From NCBI RefSeq assembly GCF_003970695.1, contig NZ_CP034570.1:186001-250000 (forward strand): a DNA stretch of 64,000 bases. Reading direction: 5' to 3'. Position 1 is the stretch's first letter, and each line of letters starts with the position of its first letter. The translations under genes and the position numbers were made by a program. Origin of the DNA: Maribacter sp. MJ134 (GTDB lineage: Bacteria > Bacteroidota > Bacteroidia > Flavobacteriales > Flavobacteriaceae). Positions 28,265 to 36,144 of this stretch are shown piece after piece. The notes beneath the pieces were generated by a model that did not search any database, had not been told where the DNA came from, and saw nothing but the letters and a program-made list of their open reading frames with translations.

Positions 28265-29365
28265 CTAGTACTGAAGGGAAGGTTGTTTTCCCAATTCCTT
28301 TAAATGTTTGAAGTGCGAAATTATGGCTTTCCTAGTAGTTTTATACTCATGGTAAGGCAAATTAAATTCCTTGGCCGTCTGTTTCACAATTTTAGAAATT
28401 TTTGTGTAATGTACATGGCTGATGTTCGGAAAGATATGGTGCTCTACCTGATGGTTCAAGCCACCTGTGAACCAGTTAACAATTCGGTTTTTTGTGCCAA
28501 AATTTACCGTTGTGAACAATTGGTGAATAGCCCAAGTATTTTTCATGGTGCCGTTTTCGTCCGGCAATGGTGTATCAGCATGGTCAACAATGTGTGCTAA
28601 TTGAAAAACTACGCTTAAAATAACCCCTGCCACGTAGTGCATAATAAAGAAACCAATAAAAATTTTCCACCATGCAATGTCAAGAAATAACATCGGTAAG
28701 ACAATCCAAATAGTAATGTATAGCGCTTTGGTAATTAACAAGGTGCTCCAGTTCATGGCGGCACTTGGTAATTTTCCGTAAGACAACTTACGCTTCATGT
28801 AACGGTACATTTGCTGAAAATCTGTCGTAATGGCCCAGTTAAATGTGAGCAGGCCGTAAAGGAATACCGAGTAAAAGTGTTGAAATTTATGATGTTTTTT
28901 CCATTCCGTATGTTTAGAAAAACGCAGAATTCTTCCGGCCTCCATATCTTCATCGTGCTCATGGATGTTGGTGTATGTATGATGTAATACATTGTGTTGT
29001 ACCTGCCAATTGTAAACATTTCCTGCGAGTATGTAAATACTACTTCCCATGAGTTTGTTCACCCATTTTTTATTGGAGTAAGACCCGTGATTACCATCGT
29101 GCATCACATTCATTCCTACCCCGGCCATTCCTACACCCATGACAATGGTTAAGAGCAAATTTGCCCATGTTGGTAAGCCTAACGTAAGTATAAGGAAGTA
29201 AGGAGCTAAAAATAGCGTAAACATTACGATGGTCTTTACGTGCAATCTCCAGTTTCCTGTTTTCTTTATTTTATTGTTCTTGAAATACTCGTTTACCCTT
29301 CCATTTAATGTTTTAAAAAATTGGGCAGAGTCTTTTCTTGAAAAACGAATTGTGTTTTGTTCCAT
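28265..29365 (-). CDS. Membrane fatty acid desaturase
   Basis: A 366-residue integral membrane di-iron enzyme with the three histidine boxes of front-end/acyl-lipid desaturases: HDGNH at residues 89-93, HNVLHH at 124-129 and HQVEHH at 305-310. The third box with Gln is typical of the delta-5/delta-6 'front-end' branch, but unlike eukaryotic members there is no N-terminal cytochrome b5. Hydrophobic segments occur at ~45-90 and ~195-260. It probably introduces a double bond into membrane-lipid acyl chains, useful for membrane fluidity in cold marine water; regiospecificity cannot be told from sequence. It diverges from rsmG. Confidence 0.92.
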   Translation of the reverse strand: MEQNTIRFSRKDSAQFFKTLNGRVNEYFKNNKIKKTGNWRLHVKTIVMFTLFLAPYFLILTLGLPTWANLLLTIVMGVGMAGVGMNVMHDGNHGSYSNKKWVNKLMGSSIYILAGNVYNWQVQHNVLHHTYTNIHEHDEDMEAGRILRFSKHTEWKKHHKFQHFYSVFLYGLLTFNWAITTDFQQMYRYMKRKLSYGKLPSAAMNWSTLLITKALYITIWIVLPMLFLDIAWWKIFIGFFIMHYVAGVILSVVFQLAHIVDHADTPLPDENGTMKNTWAIHQLFTTVNFGTKNRIVNWFTGGLNHQVEHHIFPNISHVHYTKISKIVKQTAKEFNLPYHEYKTTRKAIISHFKHLKELGKQPSLQY

Positions 29366-29412
29366 TTGAAGAAATCTTTTTGATAAATATAACGCAATTG
29401 AAGTCGTTATTG

Positions 29413-29444
29413 TTTGATAGCTTAGTTAAAAAACGAAATCTTTG
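29413..29444 (+). promoter_or_regulatory. Candidate promoter for rsmG
   Basis: TTTG at 29413-29416 and AATCTTTG at 29437-29444, separated by 20 bases, match the Bacteroidetes -33 TTTG / -7 TAnnTTTG pattern with one mismatch in the -7 box. The site is ~43 bases upstream of the rsmG start. Confidence 0.45.
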
Positions 29445-29486
29445 CAAAAGTGAATATACTAATAAAATTAATTTACAAAGATACGG

Positions 29487-30122
29487 ATGACGGCTGAAAC
29501 CATATTTGAATATTTTCCCAATTTATCTGATATCCAAAAGAAACAATTTGTGCTTTTGGAGGAGCTTTATAAAGATTGGAACCAGAAAATCAATGTGGTT
29601 TCCAGAAGGGATATTGAAGAGTTATACCTACGGCATGTGTTGCACTCTTTGGGAATCGCAAAGATTCAAGATTTTAAGGATAGTGCTGAGATTTTAGATG
29701 TGGGCACAGGTGGAGGTTTCCCGGGTATTCCTTTGGCAATACTTTATCCCGACGTTCATTTTACTTTGGTAGATTCTATTGGTAAGAAAATTAAAGTGGT
29801 GAATGAAGTGGTGGACGGTTTAGAACTATTAAACGTCACTTCAGTAAATTCTAGAGTTGAGGAGATTCCAGGACAATTTGATTTTATAGTGAGCAGAGCC
29901 GTGGCGGCAATGCCAACTTTTGTACACTGGGTAAAAGGCAAAATTAAAAAAGAGTCCGTTCATCAAAGAAGGAATGGTATTCTTTATCTAAAAGGAGGTG
30001 ATTTAAGTGAGGAGCTTAAGGATTACAGGACGGCAGAGGTTTTCGACTTAACATCCTACTTTGAACATGATTTTTTTGAGACCAAGAAAGTAGTCTATTT
30101 GCCGCTAAAGTTTAAGGGGTAA
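29487..30122 (+). CDS. rsmG: 16S rRNA (guanine-N7)-methyltransferase RsmG (GidB)
   Basis: The 211-residue product has the RsmG length and motifs: WNQKINVVSRRDIEELYLRHVLHSLGI before the SAM-binding loop ILDVGTGGGFPGIPLAILYP, then FTLVDSIGKKIKVVNEVV and FDFIVSRAVAAMPTF. It methylates N7 of G527 in 16S rRNA in the cytoplasm. It is a single plus-strand gene between two minus-strand groups. Confidence 0.96.
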   Translation: MTAETIFEYFPNLSDIQKKQFVLLEELYKDWNQKINVVSRRDIEELYLRHVLHSLGIAKIQDFKDSAEILDVGTGGGFPGIPLAILYPDVHFTLVDSIGKKIKVVNEVVDGLELLNVTSVNSRVEEIPGQFDFIVSRAVAAMPTFVHWVKGKIKKESVHQRRNGILYLKGGDLSEELKDYRTAEVFDLTSYFEHDFFETKKVVYLPLKFKG

Positions 30123-30366
30123 TTAAATGGCTAAAATGGCATAATAACCGCTTCTACATTTTTTTGCATAGCTTTTCAGGTGACTCCAGTAATGGATTCT
30201 TAGACAAGTAATGGTCAGTCTTAATTTTGAATACATTTTCATGGCCTTTGATTTTAGGTAATAAATATGAGATAATTACATTTAATTTACAATAAATTAA
30301 CGTTAAATTTACATTTATACTGTTTTCAAGATGCTGATAGGCGCAGATTTTTTGAAGATTGTCATT

Positions 30367-30741
30367 TTAATTTACCTGACAGGAAAAGTCATCTCTACTG
30401 AAAATAATTCTTGTGTCCGATAGTTCGTCCATAAGAATATCACTGCCTAAAAATCCAATTTGCTCTCCTTCGCAATTATAGATGGGAACGACTGTTCCAC
30501 AAATGGGGCAGCAGTTATTAGCTAAGAATACGGTTTGGTTTTGGTATTCGGCAATTTCAATGAAAAAATATTGGGCAATATCGCTTTGGTCATTTTTTAT
30601 AACTTCAGTCTGTGCTCTTAACCAAGTTAAATCTTCGATTGGATTCGCAGTGTCGCACGCGGCAATTATTGGAAGGTTTGAATCATCTGTACTACAGGAT
30701 ATTAAGCTAATAAAGCTCGCAAGTAGAATACATCTTTTCAT
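30367..30741 (-). CDS. Small cysteine-containing lipoprotein
   Basis: A 124-residue protein with lipoprotein signal KRCILLASFISLISCSTD (acylated Cys at residue 16). The mature part has ENPIEDLTW-like ANPIEDLTWLRAQTEVI, then a YFFIEIAEYQNQTVFLANNCCPICG segment and a C-terminal Cys (FSCQVN). The opening resembles the small family seen in flavobacteria around 'NPLEDLPWLK' (DUF6970-like); I do not assign a function. The CCPIC cluster could be a disulfide or metal site. It is isolated, with a 244-base AT-rich gap to rsmG that shows no further gene. Confidence 0.72.
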   Translation of the reverse strand: MKRCILLASFISLISCSTDDSNLPIIAACDTANPIEDLTWLRAQTEVIKNDQSDIAQYFFIEIAEYQNQTVFLANNCCPICGTVVPIYNCEGEQIGFLGSDILMDELSDTRIIFSRDDFSCQVN

Positions 30742-30823
30742 AATTACATTTCTTAAAGAGATACGCTAATTACCAAATGGTTGCTAGCTTTAGTGTTTTC
30801 TTTACGTAATGTATAAAGAATAA

Positions 30824-30847
30824 AAAAGGTGCCAATTGGCACCTTTT
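30824..30847 (-). terminator. Rho-independent terminator after the DinB-family gene
   Basis: A 24-base perfect palindrome with the core GGTGCCAATTGGCACC and flanking A4/T4 runs, continued by a further T-rich stretch on the minus strand. It lies 23 bases beyond the dinB-family stop codon. Being symmetrical it could act on either strand. Confidence 0.82.
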
Positions 30848-30869
30848 ACATGTTTTAGTGGTGAGAAGC

Positions 30870-31382
30870 TTATTTGCTCCAAGGCGGTACAACTCCATTG
30901 GACCGGGCATAAGCAATTAATTGGCCTTTATGCTCTCCGTTGTGCTCCATAATGGCTAAAAGTCCGCCCATTTTGTTCATCTTAGCGAAACCAAAATCGA
31001 CCTCTTCATTGAGTTCGCTATTGTTTACCATCATAATTTTCTCTAAAACAAATTCGTTGGATTTTTTTAATGCGCTAATGATATTTTCTTTCCCTGTAAT
31101 TTTTCCAAGAGACATCATGTCTACGTCTTCTGGCGGCGGAAACCCCATTTTAGAAGCGAGATAATAATTTGCTCCGGCAACATGCATAAGCGCTTCTCCT
31201 ACAGAGCTTACGCCTTCGGCTGGTCTCCAGTCGTATTGATCTTCGGCAAAAGCTTCTGCCAATTGAACAACTTGGGCTTGATTACCCGTTAAAACAGCTT
31301 TAATAGTGCTTTGGGCTAAATTTTCTTGTGCATAATTGAGTCCCACGGTCAATAAGGCACAAATTGCTAATACTTTTTTCAT
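30870..31382 (-). CDS. Exported DinB-family protein
   Basis: A 170-residue protein with a signal peptide (KKVLAICALLTVGLNYAQ). The mature part is a four-helix DinB/YfiT-like fold: FAEDQYDWRPAEGVSSVGEALMHVAGANYYLA, with the typical 'W-R-P' and His in HVAG, and the second metal-site region IMEHNGEHKGQLIAYARSNGVVPPWS (HNGEHKGQ carries two His). Most DinB proteins are cytoplasmic metal-binding enzymes; here the signal peptide predicts periplasmic location, common in Bacteroidetes members. Substrate unknown. Confidence 0.85.
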   Translation of the reverse strand: MKKVLAICALLTVGLNYAQENLAQSTIKAVLTGNQAQVVQLAEAFAEDQYDWRPAEGVSSVGEALMHVAGANYYLASKMGFPPPEDVDMMSLGKITGKENIISALKKSNEFVLEKIMMVNNSELNEEVDFGFAKMNKMGGLLAIMEHNGEHKGQLIAYARSNGVVPPWSK

Positions 31383-31400
31383 TTTACGAGGTTATAGTTG

Positions 31401-31439
31401 TTTAAAGGCTCCGTTAGGTTATCTAACGGAGCCTTTAAA
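31401..31439 (-). terminator. Hairpin terminator between pruA and the DinB-family gene
   Basis: A perfect 17-base stem with GGCTCCGTTAG / CTAACGGAGCC core and a five-base loop, extended by A/T at its base (TTTAAA). It lies 56 bases beyond the pruA stop. Past the stem there is no long T run, so termination might be only partial. Confidence 0.7.
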
Positions 31440-31494
31440 TTTAATCAATTTTCAATCTACTGATCGTTTTTCCAAACAATTTAACATCAGTGGG

Positions 31495-33123
31495 TTACCC
31501 TAAGAACGGATACCTGTAATTCTCTGGGGTAACAAACGTTTCTTTTATTAATCTTGGGGAAACCCATCTTAATAGATTTTGTGCGGAACCGGCTTTATCG
31601 TTGGTTCCCGATGCTCTAGCGCCACCAAAGGGTTGTTGTCCAACAACTGCTCCCGTAGGTTTGTCATTAATGTAAAAGTTTCCTGCGCAATTCTGTAGCG
31701 CCTGTGTCGCCTCTTCAATGGCGTACCTGTCCGTGGACAAAACTGCTCCGGTTAGTGCATATTCCGAGGTAGCATCTACAAGCTTCAAGGTTTTACTCCA
31801 ATCCTTGTCATCATAAACATATATGGTGACAACGGGCCCAAAAAGTTCGGTCTCCATAGTAGTGTATTTTGGATCTGTAGTGACAATCACGGTAGGCTCA
31901 ATAAAATACCCTTTTGATTTGTCGTAGTTTCCACCCGCAACGATTTCCGCAGCCTTATCGCTTTTGGCCTGATCAATATACTTGGCAAGTTTATCAAAGG
32001 ACCCTTCGTGAATTACCGCAGTGATGAAATTGCTCATATCTTCAGGAGAACCCGGTTCGTTAAAAGAGGCAATATCCTTCTTTACGAGGTCCAGTATTTC
32101 TTGAGCCGTTGATTTTGGTAGATAAACCCTAGATGCCGCACTACACTTTTGTCCTTGGAATTCAAAGGCACCACGGACAATGGCCGTTGCAACTTGCTTC
32201 GGTTTTGCTGAAGGGTGGGCTACGATGAAGTCTTTTCCACCAGTTTCACCAACGATTTTAGGATAGGTCTTGTAGGTATGTATATTATTTCCGATTTGTT
32301 TCCAAAGTTCTTTGAAAACAAATGTTGAGCCTGTGAAATGTATTCCTGCAAAATCGGGACTGGATAGCACCGTTTCCGTAATCATTACCGGGTCACCATA
32401 GACCACGTTGATAACACCATCTGGAAGACCTGCTTCCTTAAACACGTCTACAATTACTTTAGCCGAAAATACTTGACTGTCACTTGGTTTCCATACGACA
32501 ACATTACCCATCATGGCCGCACTTGCAGGCAGGTTTCCCGCAATAGCCGTAAAGTTGAACGGAGTAACCGCATATATAAATCCTTCTAAAGGACGATATT
32601 CCACGCGGTTCCATATGCCTTCCGCAGAATCTGGCTGCTCCTCATAGATCTGTGACATGAATTCTACGTTGAACCTTAAGAAGTCTATGAACTCACAGGC
32701 CGCATCTATTTCTGCTTGGTGTATCGTTTTTGACTGTGCAATCATGGTGGCAGCGTTAATCTTTGCCCTGTAAGGACCTGCGATGAGTTCCGCTGCCTTT
32801 AAGAAAATAGCAGCGCGTTGTTCCCAAGTAAGGTTTGCCCATGCATCCCTTGATGCCAAACAATTAGAAATGGCATTTTCTACGTGACTCTTTTCCGCGA
32901 TATGATAGCTCCCTACGATGTGTTGGTGGTCATGTGGCGGAGACATGGGTTTGGTGTTCCCGGTGCGCACTTCTTCGGCGCCAATATACATAGGTACATC
33001 GACTTTGTTATTGTAATATTCTTTATATTGATGTAGCACTTCCTCTCGCTCCGGAGTCCCTGGAGCATAGCTTTTTATTGGCTCATTAAAAGCTGTTGGT
33101 ACTTGAAAAAAACCTTTACCCAT
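31495..33123 (-). CDS. pruA: L-glutamate gamma-semialdehyde (1-pyrroline-5-carboxylate) dehydrogenase
   Basis: The product (542 residues from the chosen start) is an aldehyde dehydrogenase of the P5C-dehydrogenase type, catalysing the second step of proline degradation to glutamate with NAD+. Visible are the oxyanion Asn region YAVTPFNFTAIAGNLPASAAMMGN, VVWKPSDSQ, VYGDPVMITETVLSS, GIHFTGSTFVFKELW, catalytic Glu in VGETGGKDFIV and nucleophilic Cys in FQGQKCSAASRVYLP. Its length and N-terminal extension fit the eukaryote-like delta-1-P5CDH group of Bacteroidetes. The frame extends upstream to 33156, but MGKGFFQVPTAFNEPIKSY at 33123 is the usual start. Proline dehydrogenase is not in this window. 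Confidence 0.95.
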   Translation of the reverse strand: MGKGFFQVPTAFNEPIKSYAPGTPEREEVLHQYKEYYNNKVDVPMYIGAEEVRTGNTKPMSPPHDHQHIVGSYHIAEKSHVENAISNCLASRDAWANLTWEQRAAIFLKAAELIAGPYRAKINAATMIAQSKTIHQAEIDAACEFIDFLRFNVEFMSQIYEEQPDSAEGIWNRVEYRPLEGFIYAVTPFNFTAIAGNLPASAAMMGNVVVWKPSDSQVFSAKVIVDVFKEAGLPDGVINVVYGDPVMITETVLSSPDFAGIHFTGSTFVFKELWKQIGNNIHTYKTYPKIVGETGGKDFIVAHPSAKPKQVATAIVRGAFEFQGQKCSAASRVYLPKSTAQEILDLVKKDIASFNEPGSPEDMSNFITAVIHEGSFDKLAKYIDQAKSDKAAEIVAGGNYDKSKGYFIEPTVIVTTDPKYTTMETELFGPVVTIYVYDDKDWSKTLKLVDATSEYALTGAVLSTDRYAIEEATQALQNCAGNFYINDKPTGAVVGQQPFGGARASGTNDKAGSAQNLLRWVSPRLIKETFVTPENYRYPFLG

Positions 33124-33204
33124 TGTCAAAATTTTAAGAATTAAAAAGTCTAACAAAGGTACTAAAAGGGTTTGCCACTAAAAACTAAATGGCCAGAAAA
33201 GGAA

Positions 33205-33591
33205 TCAATTTAAGGCGAACGGTGCGCTAAATTTAAATGTAGGAATGAACACTCTGAATTTCTCTGAGGAATCAAAATTCACCATGTTATAATGTCCTTT
33301 CATAGCTCCTATAGGGGAGGTTAACAAGCAGCCGGAATTGTAGGTATGCGATTCCCCGGGTTGAATTACCGGTTTTTTGCCAATAACACCTTCACCGTCC
33401 AAAATTTCAATATCGTTTAAGGAGTCGTAGATTCTCCAATGACGTGATGTGAGTTGCACAGGTTCTTTGCTTTGATTCTCAATTGTAATGGTATACCCGA
33501 AAGCATAGTGCATTTTATAATTTTTAAAGAAAGTACCTTCAAAATTAGTATTTACTGAAATCTTAATGCCTTTAGTAACCTGTGTAGTCAT
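33205..33591 (-). CDS. apaG: ApaG (Co2+/Mg2+ efflux-associated) protein
   Basis: The 128-residue protein is a single ApaG/DUF525 beta-sandwich: KGIKISVNTNFEG, YAFGYTITIENQSKEPVQLTSRHWRIYDSLNDIEILDGEGVIGKKPVIQPGESHTYNSGC, MKGHYNMVNFDSSEKFRVFIPTFKFSAPFALN. Length and motifs match the family. Its biochemical function is unsettled; enterobacterial mutants suggest a link with Co2+ tolerance. It follows the DUF3667 gene with three bases between them. Confidence 0.93.
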   Translation of the reverse strand: MTTQVTKGIKISVNTNFEGTFFKNYKMHYAFGYTITIENQSKEPVQLTSRHWRIYDSLNDIEILDGEGVIGKKPVIQPGESHTYNSGCLLTSPIGAMKGHYNMVNFDSSEKFRVFIPTFKFSAPFALN

Positions 33592-33594
33592 AAT

Positions 33595-34725
33595 CTAAAA
33601 TGTAAAAATGCTGGTGGTGAACAATATTGCTACACCTACAATAGCCAAAATAATGAAAATAGTATTGAGAAAAAGATATTTAACAATAGTTTTAAACCTT
33701 CCTTGCTGGTAATAATTTCTCATTGCCTTGTAGAGGTAAATCCCAAAAATGAGAAAGAAGATACCTCCGCTTTCAATACCAAAAATATTATCTATCAAAT
33801 AACTAATAATGAGCAAGATAAATAACAATGATTGATTGTGGAAACTAAAGATTAAATGATCGGTATAAGTGTATTTTTTTCTGATATACATCAACCAAAC
33901 GAAGATGGCGAAGACCGGCAGAAAGAAAAATGTGGTGAAAGGCAATTTTGAAATTAAGGAACTAATGTACTCACCCGGTCGACTTTTGGCCTTGATCAGG
34001 CTTTTTGCGCCGCTAAATGACATGCGGTGCTCCCGGCTGTTTTCAATATTATATTTCTCAACAAGATCATCAAAAACGTAGATAGTGTCGTTTTCTATTA
34101 AAAGAGTAAAAATCTTTTGTTTTTCAAAATACCTTGCAATAAAGCCTTTATCCGATACGGCTTCCAATTCTTTTTTTGGATGCGCAAGGATCATAGAATC
34201 TTTTTTACGCTGCTGATTACGGATAAATTCTCCTAATTTTAAGGAGTCTATAGTGTTTAAGAAGCTCTCCGCCTCTTTTTTCTCTTCAAAGTCTAAATTT
34301 TGAATGACATCGTCGGCCTCAAAATTTAGAATTTCATTTCCAGTGGTATCCGCAAATTTATCTATTTGTGAAAAATCACCTGATAAGCCCATTAAAAGAA
34401 AGTATACGATAGATAGGCTTAAAAGAAACCTAAAAGGATTGGTATAAGAAACCCGTTTACCTTCTATATAGTCGCGGGTAATTTTCCCCGGTCTTAATAA
34501 AAGGGCGCCCAGGGTCTTGAGCAGTTTAGAGTCGTAAGAAAGAACATTGGAAAAAAACTCATCAAAAAAATCCTTTAAGGAAAGCTTTTTGGTGCTATTG
34601 GCTTGTGCACAGTTAGGGCAATACTTATCGCTCATATCCAAGGGATGTTTGCAATTTAAGCAAGCTACCCCTCGGTATTTTAGCTTGTAACGCCCAGAAG
34701 TATTAACCTTTGGTTTGGTTTCCAT
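33595..34725 (-). CDS. DUF3667 membrane protein with N-terminal zinc ribbon
   Basis: A 376-residue protein. The N-terminus bears a four-cysteine ribbon, CLNCKHPLDMSDKYCPNC (C22, C25, C36, C39). A conserved segment follows (KKLSLKDFFDEFFSNVLSYDSKLLKTLGALLLRPGKITRDYIEGKRVSYTNPFRFLLSLSIVYFLLMGL), the DUF3667 signature, ending in the first transmembrane helix. After a charged, probably periplasmic segment of ~130 residues come three or four further helices (TTFFFLPVFAIFVWLMYI; LLFILLIISYLIDNIFG; TIFIILAIVGVAILFTTSIF). Function unknown; possibly ion or lipid-related, but nothing here decides it. It sits between the plug-family gene and apaG in a compact minus-strand group. Confidence 0.85.
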   Translation of the reverse strand: METKPKVNTSGRYKLKYRGVACLNCKHPLDMSDKYCPNCAQANSTKKLSLKDFFDEFFSNVLSYDSKLLKTLGALLLRPGKITRDYIEGKRVSYTNPFRFLLSLSIVYFLLMGLSGDFSQIDKFADTTGNEILNFEADDVIQNLDFEEKKEAESFLNTIDSLKLGEFIRNQQRKKDSMILAHPKKELEAVSDKGFIARYFEKQKIFTLLIENDTIYVFDDLVEKYNIENSREHRMSFSGAKSLIKAKSRPGEYISSLISKLPFTTFFFLPVFAIFVWLMYIRKKYTYTDHLIFSFHNQSLLFILLIISYLIDNIFGIESGGIFFLIFGIYLYKAMRNYYQQGRFKTIVKYLFLNTIFIILAIVGVAILFTTSIFTF

Positions 34726-34748
34726 TTAAAATCAGAAAGTAAATTACC

Positions 34749-35993
34749 CTAATTGGTGATGTTTCTAGAGTTTGCCGAACCTACGCCAATAATACTATCG
34801 TACATGTCGCCAAAATCCCTGTAATATACCAAAATCAAGTAATTATTTTCGGTAAAATGAAAATTACCTCCTACAGGATTTAAGCGGATTTCATTTTCCG
34901 AGTTTTTTGTCACGTATTTGTAATTGTAAAAGCCTTGTTTGAATTTTATTACGGCTTCCATCATACCATTTTCTTCATTGTAGACCATTTTGTTCTCTTC
35001 GGTCAAGGCATAGTTATTGTACTTTCCGAATATGTGAACATCGTCCAGTGCTAGTGCCTCGGTATAGGGCAGACTAAAATGTACATTAGTGTACTCAGCT
35101 TCTCTGGAAGCGTTCTCGCCCTGCAATGTTCTAATCGTAAAATCACCATTTATGTCAGGGAAAAAGGTGTAGGGTTCGTCATTTCTGTAATCATCGGAGA
35201 ATAGGTAGTGATGGTAGATTTCGTTCAATTCAATTCTTGATATCTGGGAACTTGGGGCCCTTAAGTCGCTTGTGTCAAAGAGCAGATACTCATTACCACC
35301 GTTGAATGCGGTCTCTTGGTCGTATCTGTACACCAGCTCTTGACCAAGTGTAAATTGTGGTTTAATGTTGTAAAGAGCGTTAGGCCAATAATAATTCTGT
35401 AAAATAGCCACTTTCACTTCCTTTTTTGGATTTACCAATCTAAAATTACCCGCATTGATGGCAAACTGTACCACCTGTTTCTCGTTTAAAAAGTCAAAAT
35501 CCCTGGACCGTTTTACCGTACCACCTACTTTAACGATATCTTTATAGACTACAAATCTTCTAGAAAATTGAAGTTCATAACTACTGTTGTAAATTTCTAG
35601 GACATAATTGCCGCTAACTTTCAATTTTACATTCTCGTTGGGAATGGTTAATTGGTAGTTGGAATAGGTCTCTAGCGTGGTGTAGCTGTTTTCGTAATTA
35701 ATGATTCGCTGATTGTCCACGCCACTCAAATATTGTGATTTAAGCAGGTCCGATGGTGTCCAGTCGTAATCACAGTGCACTATTTTATAGTAGTAGTCCT
35801 GTTCGTTGGCCAACAAATCGTCAAACTCTAAATACATCGGTTCACCTAGCTGTATAATAGGGAACTGATCTTCTGTAGGGCCTTTGAAAATAATCGATTT
35901 AATATTCTCTGGTTCAATTACTTCCTCCTGTACTTGAGCAACCGTATTTTGTAGAAAAAAAAGTAAAAGAATTTGTTTAAGGAAAAAGCGCAT
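34749..35993 (-). CDS. Type IX secretion plug-family protein (DUF5103)
   Basis: A 414-residue exported protein with signal peptide (RFFLKQILLLFFLQNTVAQ). It matches the DUF5103/T9SS_plug family: IKSIIFKGPTEDQFPIIQLGEPMYLEFDDLLANEQDYYYKIVHCDYDWTPSDL, RIINYENSYTTLETYSNYQLTIPNENVKLKVSGNYVLEIY and YNLDETNK-like ALTEENKMVYNEENGMMEAVIKFKQGFYNYKYVT. In Flavobacterium johnsoniae a Plug protein closes the periplasmic side of the SprA translocon pore; this gene is a family member, but whether it is that Plug is not certain from sequence. It faces nqrA divergently across a ~150-base gap. Confidence 0.83.
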   Translation of the reverse strand: MRFFLKQILLLFFLQNTVAQVQEEVIEPENIKSIIFKGPTEDQFPIIQLGEPMYLEFDDLLANEQDYYYKIVHCDYDWTPSDLLKSQYLSGVDNQRIINYENSYTTLETYSNYQLTIPNENVKLKVSGNYVLEIYNSSYELQFSRRFVVYKDIVKVGGTVKRSRDFDFLNEKQVVQFAINAGNFRLVNPKKEVKVAILQNYYWPNALYNIKPQFTLGQELVYRYDQETAFNGGNEYLLFDTSDLRAPSSQISRIELNEIYHHYLFSDDYRNDEPYTFFPDINGDFTIRTLQGENASREAEYTNVHFSLPYTEALALDDVHIFGKYNNYALTEENKMVYNEENGMMEAVIKFKQGFYNYKYVTKNSENEIRLNPVGGNFHFTENNYLILVYYRDFGDMYDSIIGVGSANSRNITN

Positions 35994-36115
35994 TATTTAG
36001 CCAATTTTTAGGTAAAGGTAAACAAAAAGGATGCCGAACAAATTAACATCGATATAATGCCGAAATTATAAGGTAATTATTATGAATTTTTTTCATTTAG
36101 TAGTAAATTCGCACC

Positions 36116-36123
36116 TAATTTTG
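36116..36123 (+). promoter_or_regulatory. Candidate -7 promoter element for the nqr operon
   Basis: TAATTTTG fits the TAnnTTTG consensus and lies 22 bases before the nqrA start codon. A TTTC at ~36091 could serve as a weak -33 element. The leader would be short. Confidence 0.45.
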
Positions 36124-36144
36124 TTAACCTAAGGTCTACAATAT

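Noticed and set aside
30123-30366. Possible small gene or RNA between rsmG and the lipoprotein gene
   Set aside because: Only AT-rich sequence with no protein-like frame, hairpin or tRNA-like structure that I could support.
33124-33156. Longer N-terminus of pruA starting at 33156
   Set aside because: The additional residues look like non-coding translation; MGKGFFQVP is the usual start.
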